From the NCBI RefSeq assembly GCF_050624435.1, contig NC_134539.1, positions 147,661,525-147,725,524 of the forward strand: 64,000 bases of DNA. Reading direction: 5' to 3'. Positions 32,926-43,881 of the stretch are shown here, piece after piece. The DNA is from Tenrec ecaudatus. Lineage: Eukaryota; Chordata; Mammalia; Afrosoricida; Tenrecidae. The notes beneath the pieces were generated by a model. That model made no database searches. It saw nothing but the letters and a program-made list of their open reading frames with translations, and was not told where the DNA came from. The first letter of the stretch is position 1. Each line of letters opens with the position of its first letter. Made by a program: the position numbers and the translations under genes.

Positions 32926-33476
32926 AAAAAGGAAAAGAAATGTATTTGCTAAGGAATGGTGGCAGCTGAGACCCCGGTGATTGCAATAGGTGTTGAAAGG
33001 GTGTTTGATGAAGATTCAGTGCCCATTCCTAACAATTCCATAGAATATGGTAGCCATACTTCCTCTGTGATAACATCATCCATGTTCATCATGTTTTGCA
33101 TGAAGAGGCAGAACTAGGTTGCAGTCAGGATCGAGGGAGTATGTACATGGTATTCAGTGGGGTTTCTTAGGATGTGGTAGCCAGAGCGATGCACAAGAAC
33201 ACTGGTTATGTAAGAGGCACTTGAAATTAATGGGGGGAATAAACAGATGGATTCACAATGATACCGGGGCAACTTTTCTAGCCACTGGGAAGAGAAGGAA
33301 GGAAGTCCCTGCCTTATAGAAATGCAAGTCATGTGGGAATCTACAAATCTTAATATCTGTATAACAATAGGATAAACCGTAGACAGTGCATACATGCATG
33401 TTTGTGTGTTGTTGCACAAAGGCTCATGTCTTCACTAACAAATAAAACAACAATAATGGACTAATATAAAACCAGA
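32926..33476. other. Unassigned intron sequence
   Basis: Nothing was placed in this 550-base stretch. Confidence 0.4.
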
Positions 33477-33655
33477 GAGCCCTGATAGTATGTGGTTACA
33501 CTTTGGGCTCCTAACCACCAGGCTAGCAGTTCAAAACCACCCACTGCTTCATAGTCAGTTAAGATGTTCGGTCTCAGAAGCCCGCAAGAGCAGTTGTACA
33601 TAGTCCTGTAGGGTCACTGTGAGTGAGAACTGACTCAACGACCAGGAGTTTGTTA
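33477..33655 (+). mobile_element. AfroSINE
   Basis: GAGCCCTGATAGTATGTGGT, GGCTAGCAGTTCAAAACCAC and GAGAACTGACTCAACGACC. A 25-bp internal piece is missing. Confidence 0.88.
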
Positions 33656-33656
33656 T

Positions 33657-34150
33657 GGAATATAGAAATGATCCGAATTCTACCTTGCAGGGCTGGATAG
33701 GGCAGAGGCTGTACACTGGTGCATATGGGAGCTGGAGGCACAGGGAATCCAGGGTGGATGATACCTTCAGGACCAAGGGTGTGAGGGGCGATGCTTGGAG
33801 AGTGGAGGGTGAGTGAGTTGGAAAGGGGGAACCGATTACAAGGATCTACATGTGACCTCTTCCCTGGGAGAGGGACAGCAGAGAAGGGGGGGGGAGGGAG
33901 ACTCCAGATAGGGCAAGATATGACAAAATAACGATGTATAAATTACCAAGGGCACATGAGGGAGGGGGGAGAGGAGAGGGAGGGGCAAAAAAAGAGAGGA
34001 CCTGATGCAAGGGGCTTAAGTGGAGAGCAAATGCTTTGAAAATGATTGGGGCAGGGAATGTATGGATGTGCTTTATACAATTGATGTATGTATATGTATG
34101 GATTGTGATAAGAGTTGTATGAGTCCCTAATAAAATGTAAAAAAAGAAAA
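33657..34150 (+). mobile_element. L1 3'UTR, truncated
   Basis: GATCCGAATTCTACCTTGCA, GGGGGAACCGATTACAAGGA and AAGAGTTGTATGAGTCCC, then AATAAAATG and an A-rich tail. It contains a G run at 33887-33897. Confidence 0.87.
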
Positions 34151-34228
34151 AAACAAATAAAAATTACATTATAGCCGAAGAAAAAAAAAAAGAAACAGAC
34201 CAATGACCTGAACAGGCAGCTTCCACGT

Positions 34229-35342
34229 GTTGTTGTTCAGTGTTAGCGAGTCGGTTTGGATGCATAGTGATCCCGTGTGCAACAGAACGAAACACTGCCT
34301 GGCCCTGGGCCACCTGCACACTTGTTCTTATTTTTGTAGCCACTCTCAACCCGTCTTGTTGACCGCATTTCTCGTTTCCACTGCCACTCCACTTTACCAA
34401 GAATGATGTCCTTCTCCAGGGATTGGTCTCCCCTGATAACATGAAATGAAGTCTTGGCATTCATGCTTCCACACACGCTGGCTGTACTTCTTCGAAGGCA
34501 GATTTGTTTGTTCTTTTGGCAGACCACGGTACTTTCAGTGTTCTTAGCCAGCGCCGTCATTCGGAGACATCCATTCTTTTTCTGTCTTTCTCAATGTCCA
34601 ACGCACGTGTATATGAGGTGACTGAAAACACCATGGTTTTGGTCAGGTGCCCCTTCGTCTTCCAGGTGCATCTTTGCTTTTGAACACTTTCAGAGGTCTT
34701 CTTGTGCAGCAGATTTGCCCAATGCCATGTGTCAATCTCTGGACCGCTGCAGCTATGAGCATTGCTTGTGGATCCAAGCAAGATTAAAATCTCTGACAAC
34801 TGCCATCTCGTCTCTGTTTTTCATGATGTTACCTCCTGGTTCAGTGGTGGGAATTTTTGCTTCCTTGAGATTGAGTTTTGTAATCCACACTGAAGGCTGC
34901 AAACTTTGCTTCTCACCAGCAAGTGCTTCAGGTCCTCCTTTCTTTCTGCAAGAAAGGTACTGCCATCTGCATAGTACAGGTTGTTAATGATCCTTCTTCA
35001 AATCCTGATACCACAGTCTTCTCCATATAATCCAGCTTCTCTGATGATTTGCTCAGGACAGCGTTTGACAAAGTGTGGAGAGAGGATATGATGCTGATGA
35101 ATGTATTTCTTGATTGTAAGCATTGCCGTGTCCCCATGTTCTTTTTGCACAACTGCGTTGTGATCCATGTACGGGTTTCTCATGAGCACAATGAAGTGTT
35201 CTGGAATCCCCATTCTTTCCCAGGATTTGCATAATCTGTTAGGATCCACATAGTCAAATGCCTGGGGGTAGCCAGTAAACACAAGTAAACATCTCTCTGC
35301 TATTCTCTGTAGAGAACACATGGACATATGAAAGCATTCCAT
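34229..35342 (-). pseudogene. RTE/BovB-like LINE, reverse transcriptase to 3'UTR
   Basis: Longest RTE piece here, about 1.1 kb. In minus-strand frames it gives the reverse-transcriptase words GYPQAFDYVD, GIPEHFIVLMRN and ILSPHF with EQIIREAGL, which align with the RTE pattern KAFDxVD, GIPxHLxxLLRN and ILSPxLFN. Downstream come LEKDIILGKVEW and the 3'UTR. The YADD catalytic block is not intact and the frame changes repeatedly. It is a fossil. The 5' half (endonuclease) is missing. Confidence 0.87.
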
Positions 35343-35924
35343 TTAATTACATGCCTTCAGAATGGGATCAGAAACCGTGAGCTTCCCCTGCTGACATATC
35401 CGATTGACACAGAGAATTAATACCAAGTCATCAGGGAATTATCTGTTTATTTCTCTATTTCCTTATTTTTCCACCAAGAGTTTAAATAGGATGCTTATAA
35501 TCCAGCAGTATAGCTCAAAGGAAGTAAGACTATCAGTGGAACAATCTTGCCAAACCAACCAACAAACAAAATCAAGCTTGAATCTGATCAAGTTTTAAGC
35601 AGCAGAGGGACATGTGACTCAGGAGGTGCTAGGGTCAGAAAAAGCATTAAGAAACTTAACAGGACAATGAAAGACCCAATTTCCCCCAAACCTGCCCCCA
35701 CCAAAAAAAAATGCAGTGGGAAAGGGAAAGTAAGTCAGTAAGAAATGGTGAGTGAGCCCTTCAATGAAGAGATTTTAAAAGCTTATCAAACGAATTGTAA
35801 AGTACAGGTGTAATTTTGATCCTGATTCAAACACACAGTCCTTTTAAACTATTGACAATAATATTTGTGAGACGTTTACAATTTTGAAATGGCTCAGAAC
35901 AAGAAATTACTGCTTTCTTGTTTA
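35343..35924. other. Unassigned intron sequence
   Basis: A+T-rich with a short A-run at 35704-35711. No feature placed. Confidence 0.4.
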
Positions 35925-36140
35925 GGTTTGAAAAAAATTAAGTCAATTTATTTTATACACATTTGGTAAAATATTCATGGATGAAATAGTGTAATGTCTG
36001 AGAAAGTGGGTGAATGGTAGATGACACCAATGGGCCATGTAATTGTTGGAGAGGGTGGTAGCACTAAAAGGGACTGATTATATCAGAGTTGTTTACTTTT
36101 GCATGTATTTAAAATGTCCCATAATAAAATGTTATAAAAA
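35925..36140 (+). mobile_element. Old eutherian L1M 3' end
   Basis: Order AATATTCATGGATGAAATAG, GGGCCATGTAATTGTTGGAG, TTTACTTTTGCATGTATTTA and CCCATAATAAAATGTTA is that of widely shared old L1M 3' ends. From 36141 to 36884 nothing was placed. Confidence 0.62.
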
Positions 36141-36884
36141 GAGTGAGACTCAAACAAAATAGAACTCCCCAATAAAATGATTCAGAGATGCATATGAGCA
36201 CCTAGTTTAGCCGTAGGCTTTGTAGCCAAGGGAAGAGAAGCATTGAGCAAATCATTCATGTCATCCATAAGGGAGAAATAGATCATTTAGGTAGGAATAG
36301 TTCACTCTTCCTGAAAGAGATAGCAACACATTTTTTCCCCTAAGGGTCTTTTTAAGGAGGCATTTTGTAATACAACGAAAAACATCCTTATGGCAATGAA
36401 TTTCAGAGCCATCTTTTGAAGGTGTAATTCACCTCGGGCCCATGACACCTTGGAGCTCAACAAGAGTTTGGGAGGTTTGCAAGAGTGAACTGCAACAGAG
36501 ACCAACCTTGTTACAACCCAGAAGTAGGTGCTGAGTTATGAGTATCTACCTAGATAGACACACAGACGCAAAGACCTGAAAAGGAGAGTGGAAGCATGCC
36601 CGTGCATATATAGAGATTTGACAGAAGGTATTTATATGTACACAGACATACATATACACAAATCTCTACATTTACATATATGTACGTATGTATTTATCTT
36701 TGGTACAAATATACCCATGAAGGTGTTGGAGCATCCAGGAGCATGCATCTTAGACATAAGCACATCCCTCCAAAGAATGAGCTACTGGGCCTATGGGATC
36801 AAGCCCATAGTCTCAAGGGATACTCAGGTCTAGTGGTACAGTATAGTTCACAAGGACAATGTTCTGCATCCTACTTAGGTGAGG

Positions 36885-37660
36885 ACTGACTGGGGTCCTA
36901 AAAACCAGCCAGCAACCATCTAAGGTACAACCACTGGTTTCTCCCCATCAGGAGGGAAGGAGAGCAATCCAAATCAAAGTCAACATCCATATGGAAGCAA
37001 TCAGTCCAATGAACTAATTGTTCGCTTTCCCTGGAAATGGAACTAACTGCTTGCCTTCCTTGGAAATGGGACCACTTCCCAGATGGCCCCGAGAGCTGCC
37101 CTTAGAATGGTGGTGTCTCCTGTCCTCTTCCAACTCTCCATTCTGACTTCACTCTTTGAATCACACGGACATCAATCTCCACACTCTGAGGGCCAGAACT
37201 AGCTGGTTCCCAGCCGCCAGCACCAACTGCTCAGAAAAAGATCATGTTAGAAGGTCCTGGATAGAGTGATCGCACTCCTCACAATCATAAAAGAGACCAG
37301 GCTTCCTGATTGGAAAGAGAAGGCGGCCTCCTTGAGACTGTGTCCCTCAGTTACCCTTCAGGTTGGCACCTGGTCTTGTTCATGTGTTCATTTCTGATAA
37401 GCGGTGCAGCATGTAACCCAGGGCAAAGTCCAGAGGGTTAGGGAAGATGGAGGAAGGGCAACAGGACGCACAGCAGGGATGAGAAGAGGGGATGGTACTT
37501 GGAGGGAACTGCAGTTAATGAGTTGAAACCAGAGTTGTAGATATGAGAACCCCTTTGTAAACCTTCACCCAATTCACCATAAAAAGTCTTTGAACTATGG
37601 AATGATATATGTATCAGTAATGATTATTTTTCATTAAAAGGGTTTCTTTGTTTTTAAAGA
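36885..37660 (+). mobile_element. Old LINE 3'UTR-like segment
   Basis: GGGGTCCTAAAAACCAGCCA, AAAAGAGACCAGGCTTCCTG and a closing CACCATAAAAAGTCTTTG give it the style of an afrotherian LINE 3'UTR. Its part at 37020-37150 matches 39060-39195. The family is not named. Confidence 0.55.
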
Positions 37661-37687
37661 AAGAAATCGGATGGGGTTAGATTAGAG

Positions 37688-37889
37688 TAGGGGTCCTCAA
37701 ACTATGGCCCGCGGGCCACATGCGACCCGCCGGGTGTTTTGCCGCTGCTGCCTATCCTGCTTAGCAGCCGACTCATCCAGTGTGCATAGGAATTTGTTCA
37801 TAGTTTTTTTTTTTAACCTATATCCGGCCCTCCAATGGTCAGAGGGACAGTGAATTGGCCCCCTGTTTAAAAAAGTTTGAGGACCCTTG
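37688..37889. mobile_element. hAT MITE (second hAT family)
   Basis: Terminal repeats TAGGGGTCCTCAAACTATGG and GTTTGAGGACCCTTG pair over 15 bases. The interior has GGCCCGCGGGCCACATGCGA and CCGGCCCTCCAATGGTC. It is 202 bp. The 8-bp flanks GATTAGAG and ACTTAGAG match at 6 of 8. The TIR resembles horizontally moving hATs such as OC1, but I cannot assign it. Confidence 0.83.
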
Positions 37890-38019
37890 ACTTAGAGCCT
37901 ATGCCGGTAGCATTCAAAGAAGGGTTATAGATGAACGTGTCTTGGTCTTCAAGCAGTTGGCCAAATCTCAACTGCAAAACATTTCTTTGCCTAGGAGGGG
38001 AAGAGATTATTACCAATCC

Positions 38020-38185
38020 AACTTCGTTCAAGTCAACTGAGACTCATAGTAACCCGATACAGTGTTTCTGAGACTGGATATTTTTATAGGAGCAGACAGC
38101 CTTGTCTGTCTCCCCGGAGTAGTTTGGTAGGTTTGATTGCTGACCCGATGGTAGCAGACAAATGCCCACCCCACTGCACCATCGT
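38020..38185 (-). mobile_element. AfroSINE
   Basis: CAAGTCAACTGAGACTCATA, TTTTTATAGGAGCAGACAGC and a head complement near CCCCACTGCACCATCG. Confidence 0.75.
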
Positions 38186-38321
38186 GGTATGAAAACTCTG
38201 ACGTGAACCAGAGAGGACAAGAGTCGGCTCTGACACATGATGGGCTGCCATGAGTTGGACTGGACTTGGTGTCACCTGGAGTCTGTCTGCCAAGAAGACT
38301 ATTCCATGCTCTATTCATCCC

Positions 38322-38510
38322 AAGGAGCCCTGGTAGCACCGTGGACTAAGCCTGGGGCTGCAAGGTTGGCAGTTCAAATGCACTAGCCTCTCTGAATTAG
38401 GAAGATGAGGCTGTCTGCTGCTGTCAAAGGATTCCAGTCTCAGAAACCCTGAGAAGCGTTTCTGATTGGTCTAATAGGGTCACGATGAGCCAACTCAATG
38501 ACAGAGGGCT
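38322..38510 (+). mobile_element. AfroSINE
   Basis: AAGGAGCCCTGGTAGCACCG, GGCAGTTCAAATGCACTAGC and GAGCCAACTCAATGACAGAG, followed by TTATTTATTTG. The interval 38511-38984 holds nothing recognised. Confidence 0.88.
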
Positions 38511-38984
38511 TACTTATTTATTTGCTTTTGGGTGTAATTCACCACCCCACTCTTTTAAATAGGGAAAGAGAATTTACTGTGACGGCAAGGATCAAGAACA
38601 CTGGACAGCATTGGACCTCCCTGTCCATCTCCCACCCGCTGTGTCTTTGGTGGCAAATCCCCAGGGCCTTGTCTCATGTACAGATTTCCGTGCTTATCTC
38701 TTTAAAAGAATTCCAGAGATAGGGCACTGGATTTGAGAGCAAAAATCAGGTTTCAGTTTGACTGCCCTGTGTGTTTGATGTTGTTTTAAAGGGGCCCGTG
38801 CTTCCCTTTGATAGAGACTCATGAATGAAGCTGCTCAGAAATGAGGAAGGAGACTCGCCCAGGCCAGGGGGATTCCCCCGCCCTCGCTCTGGGCGCAGAC
38901 CACAAGGGGAGGGCATTGGCTGTGATTCTGCTTCTGGGTTCTTTTGAGAGCCCCTAGGCAGGCAGCACCAAATTGTTGACGTGA

Positions 38985-39260
38985 CAAGACAGATGTATCC
39001 ACCAGTCCTCACAGGCATCAAGAAGAGCTTTGATCCCAGGAAGCTGTCAGAAAACCCTTCTGATTGCTTGCCTGCCTTGGAATTGGGAGCACTTACCAAT
39101 TGGTCCCAGGGCTGCCCTTCCGTGCTGGGACATCCTTTGAGTCCAGCGATGCCCCTGTCCCCTGCTGACCATCCATTCAGACCTCACTCTTTGAAGGTGT
39201 GCTTAGCTTGGCTGCCTTCCCTTCTTGTGCCTCTCCTGTCTCACTGTCCATCTCATTCGA
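38985..39260 (+). repeat. Segment similar to 36885-37660
   Basis: TGATTGCTTGCCTGCCTTGG, CAGGGCTGCCCTTCCG and CCATTCAGACCTCACTCTTTG match 37040-37165 in order. It is a second copy of the unnamed LINE-like repeat, same orientation. Confidence 0.5.
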
Positions 39261-39482
39261 CTGTCCCCCTTTCTGCTCCCCATCCATTCTCCTCTCTCTC
39301 CCTCTCTAGGCATCTCAGCATGGAAGAGCCAGGCGATGATGATTTTCTTAGATTCTGTTCCCACCTCCTTTTTATCCAGCCAGTCAGCAGAGTCTCTGGG
39401 TTTTGCCTCTACAAGGTTGGAGCAATTATCAATTAGGGTCCAGTGGTTTCTGGCTTGAATTCCTCCTGTCTAGTGCTTACTC

Positions 39483-39621
39483 AAGGAGCCCTGGTGATGT
39501 AGTGATTACATGGTGGGCTCCTAACTGCAAGGTCAGCAGTTCGTAACCACTAGCAGCTCCAATGGAGAAAGACAGAGCTTTCTACTCCTGTAGAGAGTTA
39601 CAGATTTGGAAATTCTCCAGC
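39483..39621 (+). mobile_element. AfroSINE, 5' half of an inverted pair
   Basis: AAGGAGCCCTGGTGATGTAG through GGTCAGCAGTTCGTAACCAC to ACAGATTTGGAAATTCTCC, where it switches abruptly into an antisense copy. Confidence 0.87.
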
Positions 39622-39763
39622 ACAGAGCAGAACTGCCTCTTTGTGTTTTTGAGGCTCTAAATCTTAATGGGAGTAGATAGCCTCAACTTTCTCCCTTGGT
39701 GCCACTAGTGGGTTTGAACCACTGATCTCGTGGTTAGCAGCTCAACATGTAACTCTGCCACTG
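39622..39763 (-). mobile_element. AfroSINE, antisense half of an inverted pair
   Basis: Starts GAGCAGAACTGCCTCTTTGT and runs GGGTTTGAACCACTGATCTC to the head complement. With 39483-39621 it forms a head-out inverted repeat with almost no spacer. Confidence 0.85.
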
Positions 39764-40457
39764 ACAGTTGTAAATTATTGAAAGTCTCCGTTTAAAGATG
39801 AGTGAGCCCACAGAAGAATATAATTTGGAATTGTAGTGCTTACTAGCCAGAAGTAACTTGTTGGTGATCTTGCCTGAGGGGTAAGTAATGGGAATTTAGG
39901 AACAAGTGACCCACAGTGAGAAATGGTGCAAAAAAGGGGAAACCTTATACTGGACAAGAGGTTCTCGATCCTGGCTGTGATTTCAGTCTCCTGTGTAGCT
40001 TTGACCACTATATGTAGAACCACTTCCGGAGATGGTGGGAAACCAGAAGCAGGCTCATGGTCTGCAGGAGCAGAGGGAGTATTATGGTCTGCAATTGGTG
40101 AGCTGTTTGGCAATTGTAATTGTAACATAAAGGAGATTTGGCAACAGGTTTCCAAATAGCCCATAGGTCCATGAAGAAGTCTCAAGAGAAACAGGAAAAA
40201 ATATTTTGAGGGTAAATAAAATGTATCCACCTCTGAGGACTGCAGGGAAATACACACAGAGGGGAAAGTTTTAGGCAGTAAAGAAACCACAGCAAGGGCA
40301 GCTGTCTGAAGAGACACTGTGTCTCTTGAAGGGGCGGAGTAGGAAGTGGTGGTTATCCCATCATGTTTTAATCATACAGGCATGCCACGTGGAAGCCCGG
40401 AAGGAAACGTGTCTTTGTTGGAGCACCTATTCTATGTAAACACAAAACCAAAACATA
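39764..40457. other. Unassigned intron sequence
   Basis: A 180-codon open frame on the minus strand (39775-40317) has no recognisable domain and low-complexity composition. It is regarded as chance. Confidence 0.4.
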
Positions 40458-41682
40458 GCTGTGCCTTCCAGTGCATTCTCTTTTTAGCGACTCTGCTAGG
40501 ACTGCATAGAATGGCCTCTTAGAGGTTCCCAGGCTGTAAGTCTTTTTTTTTAAAATAATTTTATTGGGGGCTCCTACAGCACTTATCATAATCCATACAT
40601 TCATCCATTGTGTCAAATACATTTGGACATATGTTGCCCTCATCATCTTCACAGTATTTTTTTTTTCTACCTGAGCCCTTGGTATCAGTTCCTTTTCCCC
40701 CTCTACCTCCTCCCTCCTAAACCTTGATAATTTATACTTTTTTTTTCATGTCTTACATTGATCAATGTCTCGCTTTACCCACTTTTTTGTTGTTCATCCC
40801 CCTGGAGGGGAATATATGTAGATCACTGTGATTGGTCCCTCCCTTCTCTCCCCTTCCCTTCCTGGTATCACTACTCTCATTATTGGTCCTGAGGGGTTAT
40901 CTGTCCTGGATTCCCTGTGTTTCCAGCTCTTATCTGTACCAGTGTGCATGCTATGGGTTAGCTGAATTTGTAAGGTACAATTGGGGTCATAATAGTGTTG
41001 GGGGGAGTGGGCGAGCATTAAAAAACTGAGTAAAGTTGTATGTTTCATCAGTGCTATACTGCACCTTGACTGGCTCATCTATTCCTTGTCACCCTTCTGT
41101 AAGGAGATGTACAATTATCTACAGAAGGCCTTTGGGTCTCCACGCCGCCCTCTCCCTCATTCATATTGATGATTTTTTTTGTTTGTTCTGAGTCTTTGAT
41201 GCTCGATACTCAAGCCCATTGACACCTCATGATCTCATAGGCTGGTGTGCTTCTTCCATGTGGGCTATGTTGCTTCTCAGATAGATGGCCCCTGCTTATT
41301 TATCTTCAAGTCTTTAAGACCCCAGGTGCTATATCTTTTGATAGCCGGGAACCATCAGCTCTCTTCACCACATTTGCTTATGCACACATTTTGTCTTTAG
41401 CAATCATGTCAGGAAGGTGAGCATCATGGAATGCTGAGTTATTAGAACAAAATGTTCTTGGGTTGAGGGAGTTCTTGAGTAGAGGCCCAATGTCCGTCTA
41501 CTACCTTCCAAGGCTGTAAGTCTTTGCCAACACAGCTTATCACATCTTTCTCCCTCTGAGCAGCTGGGATGGTGGGGGGTGGGGGAGTGAGGAGGGGAAG
41601 GGGAAGGGGAATAGGGGGGTTTCAACCATCAGTTTTTGCATTAGCAGCTGAGTGCTTTAGCCTCTGCACCAGAAGGACCCCT
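40458..41682 (-). mobile_element. AfroSINE split by an L1
   Basis: Left part 40458-40545 (GCTGTGCCTTCCAGTGCATT to AGGCTGTAAGTCTTT) and right part 41511-41682 (AGGCTGTAAGTCTTTGCC to CCTCTGCACCAGAAGGACCC). A G-rich expansion at 41569-41618 disrupts the right part. Confidence 0.82.
40546..41510 (-). mobile_element. L1 insertion, 5'-truncated, young
   Basis: A 965-bp antisense L1 3'UTR starting in a T-run at the left. It is flanked by a perfect 15-bp target duplication AGGCTGTAAGTCTTT (40531-40545 and 41511-41525). Sequence agrees with 54109-55150 and 22748-21800 (TTATTGGGGGCTCC, CCTGAGCCCTTGGTATC, AGACCCCAGGTGCTATATC). Because the duplication is perfect, it is one of the younger inserts here. 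Confidence 0.93.
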
Positions 41683-41759
41683 ATTATGTTTGACTTCTGT
41701 ACGAGTAATTACATAGTCCCACATGCGTCCCACGAGGATTGGTGTTATTTTTTCATGTG

Positions 41760-41850
41760 TGGAAGTGAGCTTAAGCTACGGAACATCCTCGAAGTCACAC
41801 CCATAGAGGGTAGCCGAGCTGCGATTAGAAGTGAGGTTTTAGCGATGCTT
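41760..41850 (+). mobile_element. MIR fragment
   Basis: CCTCGAAGTCACACCCATAG then CCGAGCTGCGATTAGAAG fits the MIR core order (AAGGTCACAC, then AGCTGGGATT). Confidence 0.55.
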
Positions 41851-42119
41851 AAGTTGTGCTGTTGCTCAGTCTGTGTTTGTTGGTAGGTTATTTGGAGGCG
41901 GGGCTCAAGACTAATGAAGAGACAGTACAGCAAAGAACCGCTATTCAGTCAGCAAACGCTGCATGCTGTCCACGTGCAGGGTGACGTTGCTATTGTCGAG
42001 GAAAGATGAGTAAATAAAAGGATGATCTAGAAATAAAGGGATTCTATCCCATGGGTGTCAGAGTTGAACTGTGCTTCACAGGGTTTTCTATGTATGTGAA
42101 TGTGTGTGTTTGTGTTCTA

Positions 42120-42352
42120 ACTTGCGGCCGTTGAGACCATCCCAATGCATAGCAACCCTATTGGACAAGGAAGAACTACCTCTGTGGGTTTATAAGACTG
42201 TAACCCTTTACCTCTGTGGGTTTATAAGACTGTAACCCTTTACAGGAGTGGAAAGCCTTTACAGGAGTGGAAAGCCTCATTGTTTTCCCCATACAGTGGC
42301 CAGTGGTATCAAACTGGTGACCTCCTGGTTAGCAGCCCAACATATAATAACC
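42120..42352 (-). mobile_element. AfroSINE with internal tandem duplications
   Basis: Antisense copy from CGGCCGTTGAGACCATCC to GGTTAGCAGCCCAACATA. A 32-bp unit is doubled at 42179-42242 and a 19-bp unit at 42242-42279, so it is longer than its neighbours. Confidence 0.87.
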
Positions 42353-42983
42353 CTTTACTCTTGAAATAAAAAAATGACGAGTTTAAAAACGTGCTCAGTT
42401 TTTCTTCTGGAAAGTTTGTGCAATTCTGAAGAAAGCTGGCCTGCTCCCAGTGGTTTGGGGCAATGGAAGGACCCCTGTCTACTTCCTATCACTGTTGTTA
42501 AGAACCAGCACCCTCCTCGCCACTCCCCTACCTCCCTGCCCAGATCCCTAGTCCCTTTGTGTCCTGTCATTGCAGTAAAACAAGATTTCATGATGCTTCT
42601 CTGGTAAGCTGTGTGCCAAACACCCTTGGGACTGAAGTAGGAAGGAGAGGACAGCCAAGGCCTCTAGGCAGCCGGGGACTTGGCTAGAAAGCCCCCTGTG
42701 TCTTGGGAACCAGGGTTTTAAAATAAAGCTGTCACTGGACACAAACTCCCCTAGCCTTTGGTGCATTGGGGTCAACCATTGTAAAGGCTCAGAACGTTGG
42801 TTCTGCAGCCCTGGGCCAAGCAGACACTTTCCAGTGTCGGCAGCTTCTGGAGATGCCCCCGTCCGCTGGTCTGCGGGCCTCCCGTGGTGTTGGCACTGAC
42901 CACCGCATCTACCGAGTTTTATGGAAAAGCGAGTCGTGCTTTCTCTCCTTGAGTGGAGGTCGGCAAGAGGTCTGTGCATCATC
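42353..42983. other. Unassigned intron sequence
   Basis: Moderately G+C-rich. A 144-codon minus-strand frame (42548-42982) shows no domain. Confidence 0.4.
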
Positions 42984-43150
42984 CTGGAGCCCTAGTGGAG
43001 TGGTGAGGTGGTTAACGCATTAAGATGTGAACCAGAAGGTTGGGATGAGAAGTTAGTTAGCTCCCGTAAAGATGTACAGCCTTGGGAACTCTCTGGGGGC
43101 ATTTCTAGAGGGTCTCAGCTGGACAGGGTTGGGTCTAGGAATCAACGAGA
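42984..43150 (+). mobile_element. AfroSINE, diverged
   Basis: TGGAGCCCTAGTGGAGTGGT, CCCGTAAAGATGTACAGCC and GGAATCAACGAGAC. Confidence 0.72.
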
Positions 43151-43881
43151 CCTAGCGTTGGTCTAAGAAGAATTTTGCAAATCTCTCTGTGTAGTGGGGT
43201 TGCACTATTTGCATAGAAAACAGACCCCAGTGTGGCAGGTTTGGGAATCGTAGAACATGCCCATCCCCAGCTGAAGGTCTGTGAGTGGCACCCATTTGAC
43301 TATTCACCAGGAGATTGGCATATTGAAATCACCCAGGGGCACTGCAGAAGCAAGGCCTGGCCATCTGTTTCCGTAACATCACTGCCTCAGAAAGCCCACC
43401 GAGCTCAGCTCTGTTCTGTTCTCGAGTGGGGGCTCTGTGAGTCACAGTGCACTCCTTGTGGGTTCCAGGCTTGTTTGGTGACCGGGCGGGTTGCAGGTTG
43501 CCCCACGACAGGGCACTGCTGGTGGCTGTCTGCACAATTCCAGGATTGGCTCATTTTCTCAGAAGCCCTGTTGCTAGCATGTGAACTAGTACAGAGCCTT
43601 TTTGTTACCATTTGTTTGCCTTTCAGTTTCGCTTTTAGTATTTCAAGGGAAATGGCCACTTAACATGGTGTGGTCCCTTAGCTTCATCATTCAGACTGCT
43701 TCCCGCCAGTTTGTTGTTTTGTTTTTTGAATGGAGTGCTAAATGTCAGTGTCAGGGGCTGGCAACCTTCCTGGGAGGGACAGGTTGCTCTTAAAGAAACA
43801 GGGCTGGAATCCGACCACACATTGTTTCTCTTTCTCTGAAGAACCCCGGAAAGGCATTAATGGAAAGACAGGAGAACGCAG
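43151..43881. other. Unassigned intron sequence
   Basis: No repeat or exon recognised. Confidence 0.4.

Noticed and set aside
34229-35342. Functional reverse transcriptase gene
   Set aside because: Repeated frameshifts, no intact YADD block and no endonuclease domain.
39775-40317. 180-codon minus-strand frame
   Set aside because: No recognisable motif; not bounded by splice sites; not a known retrocopy.
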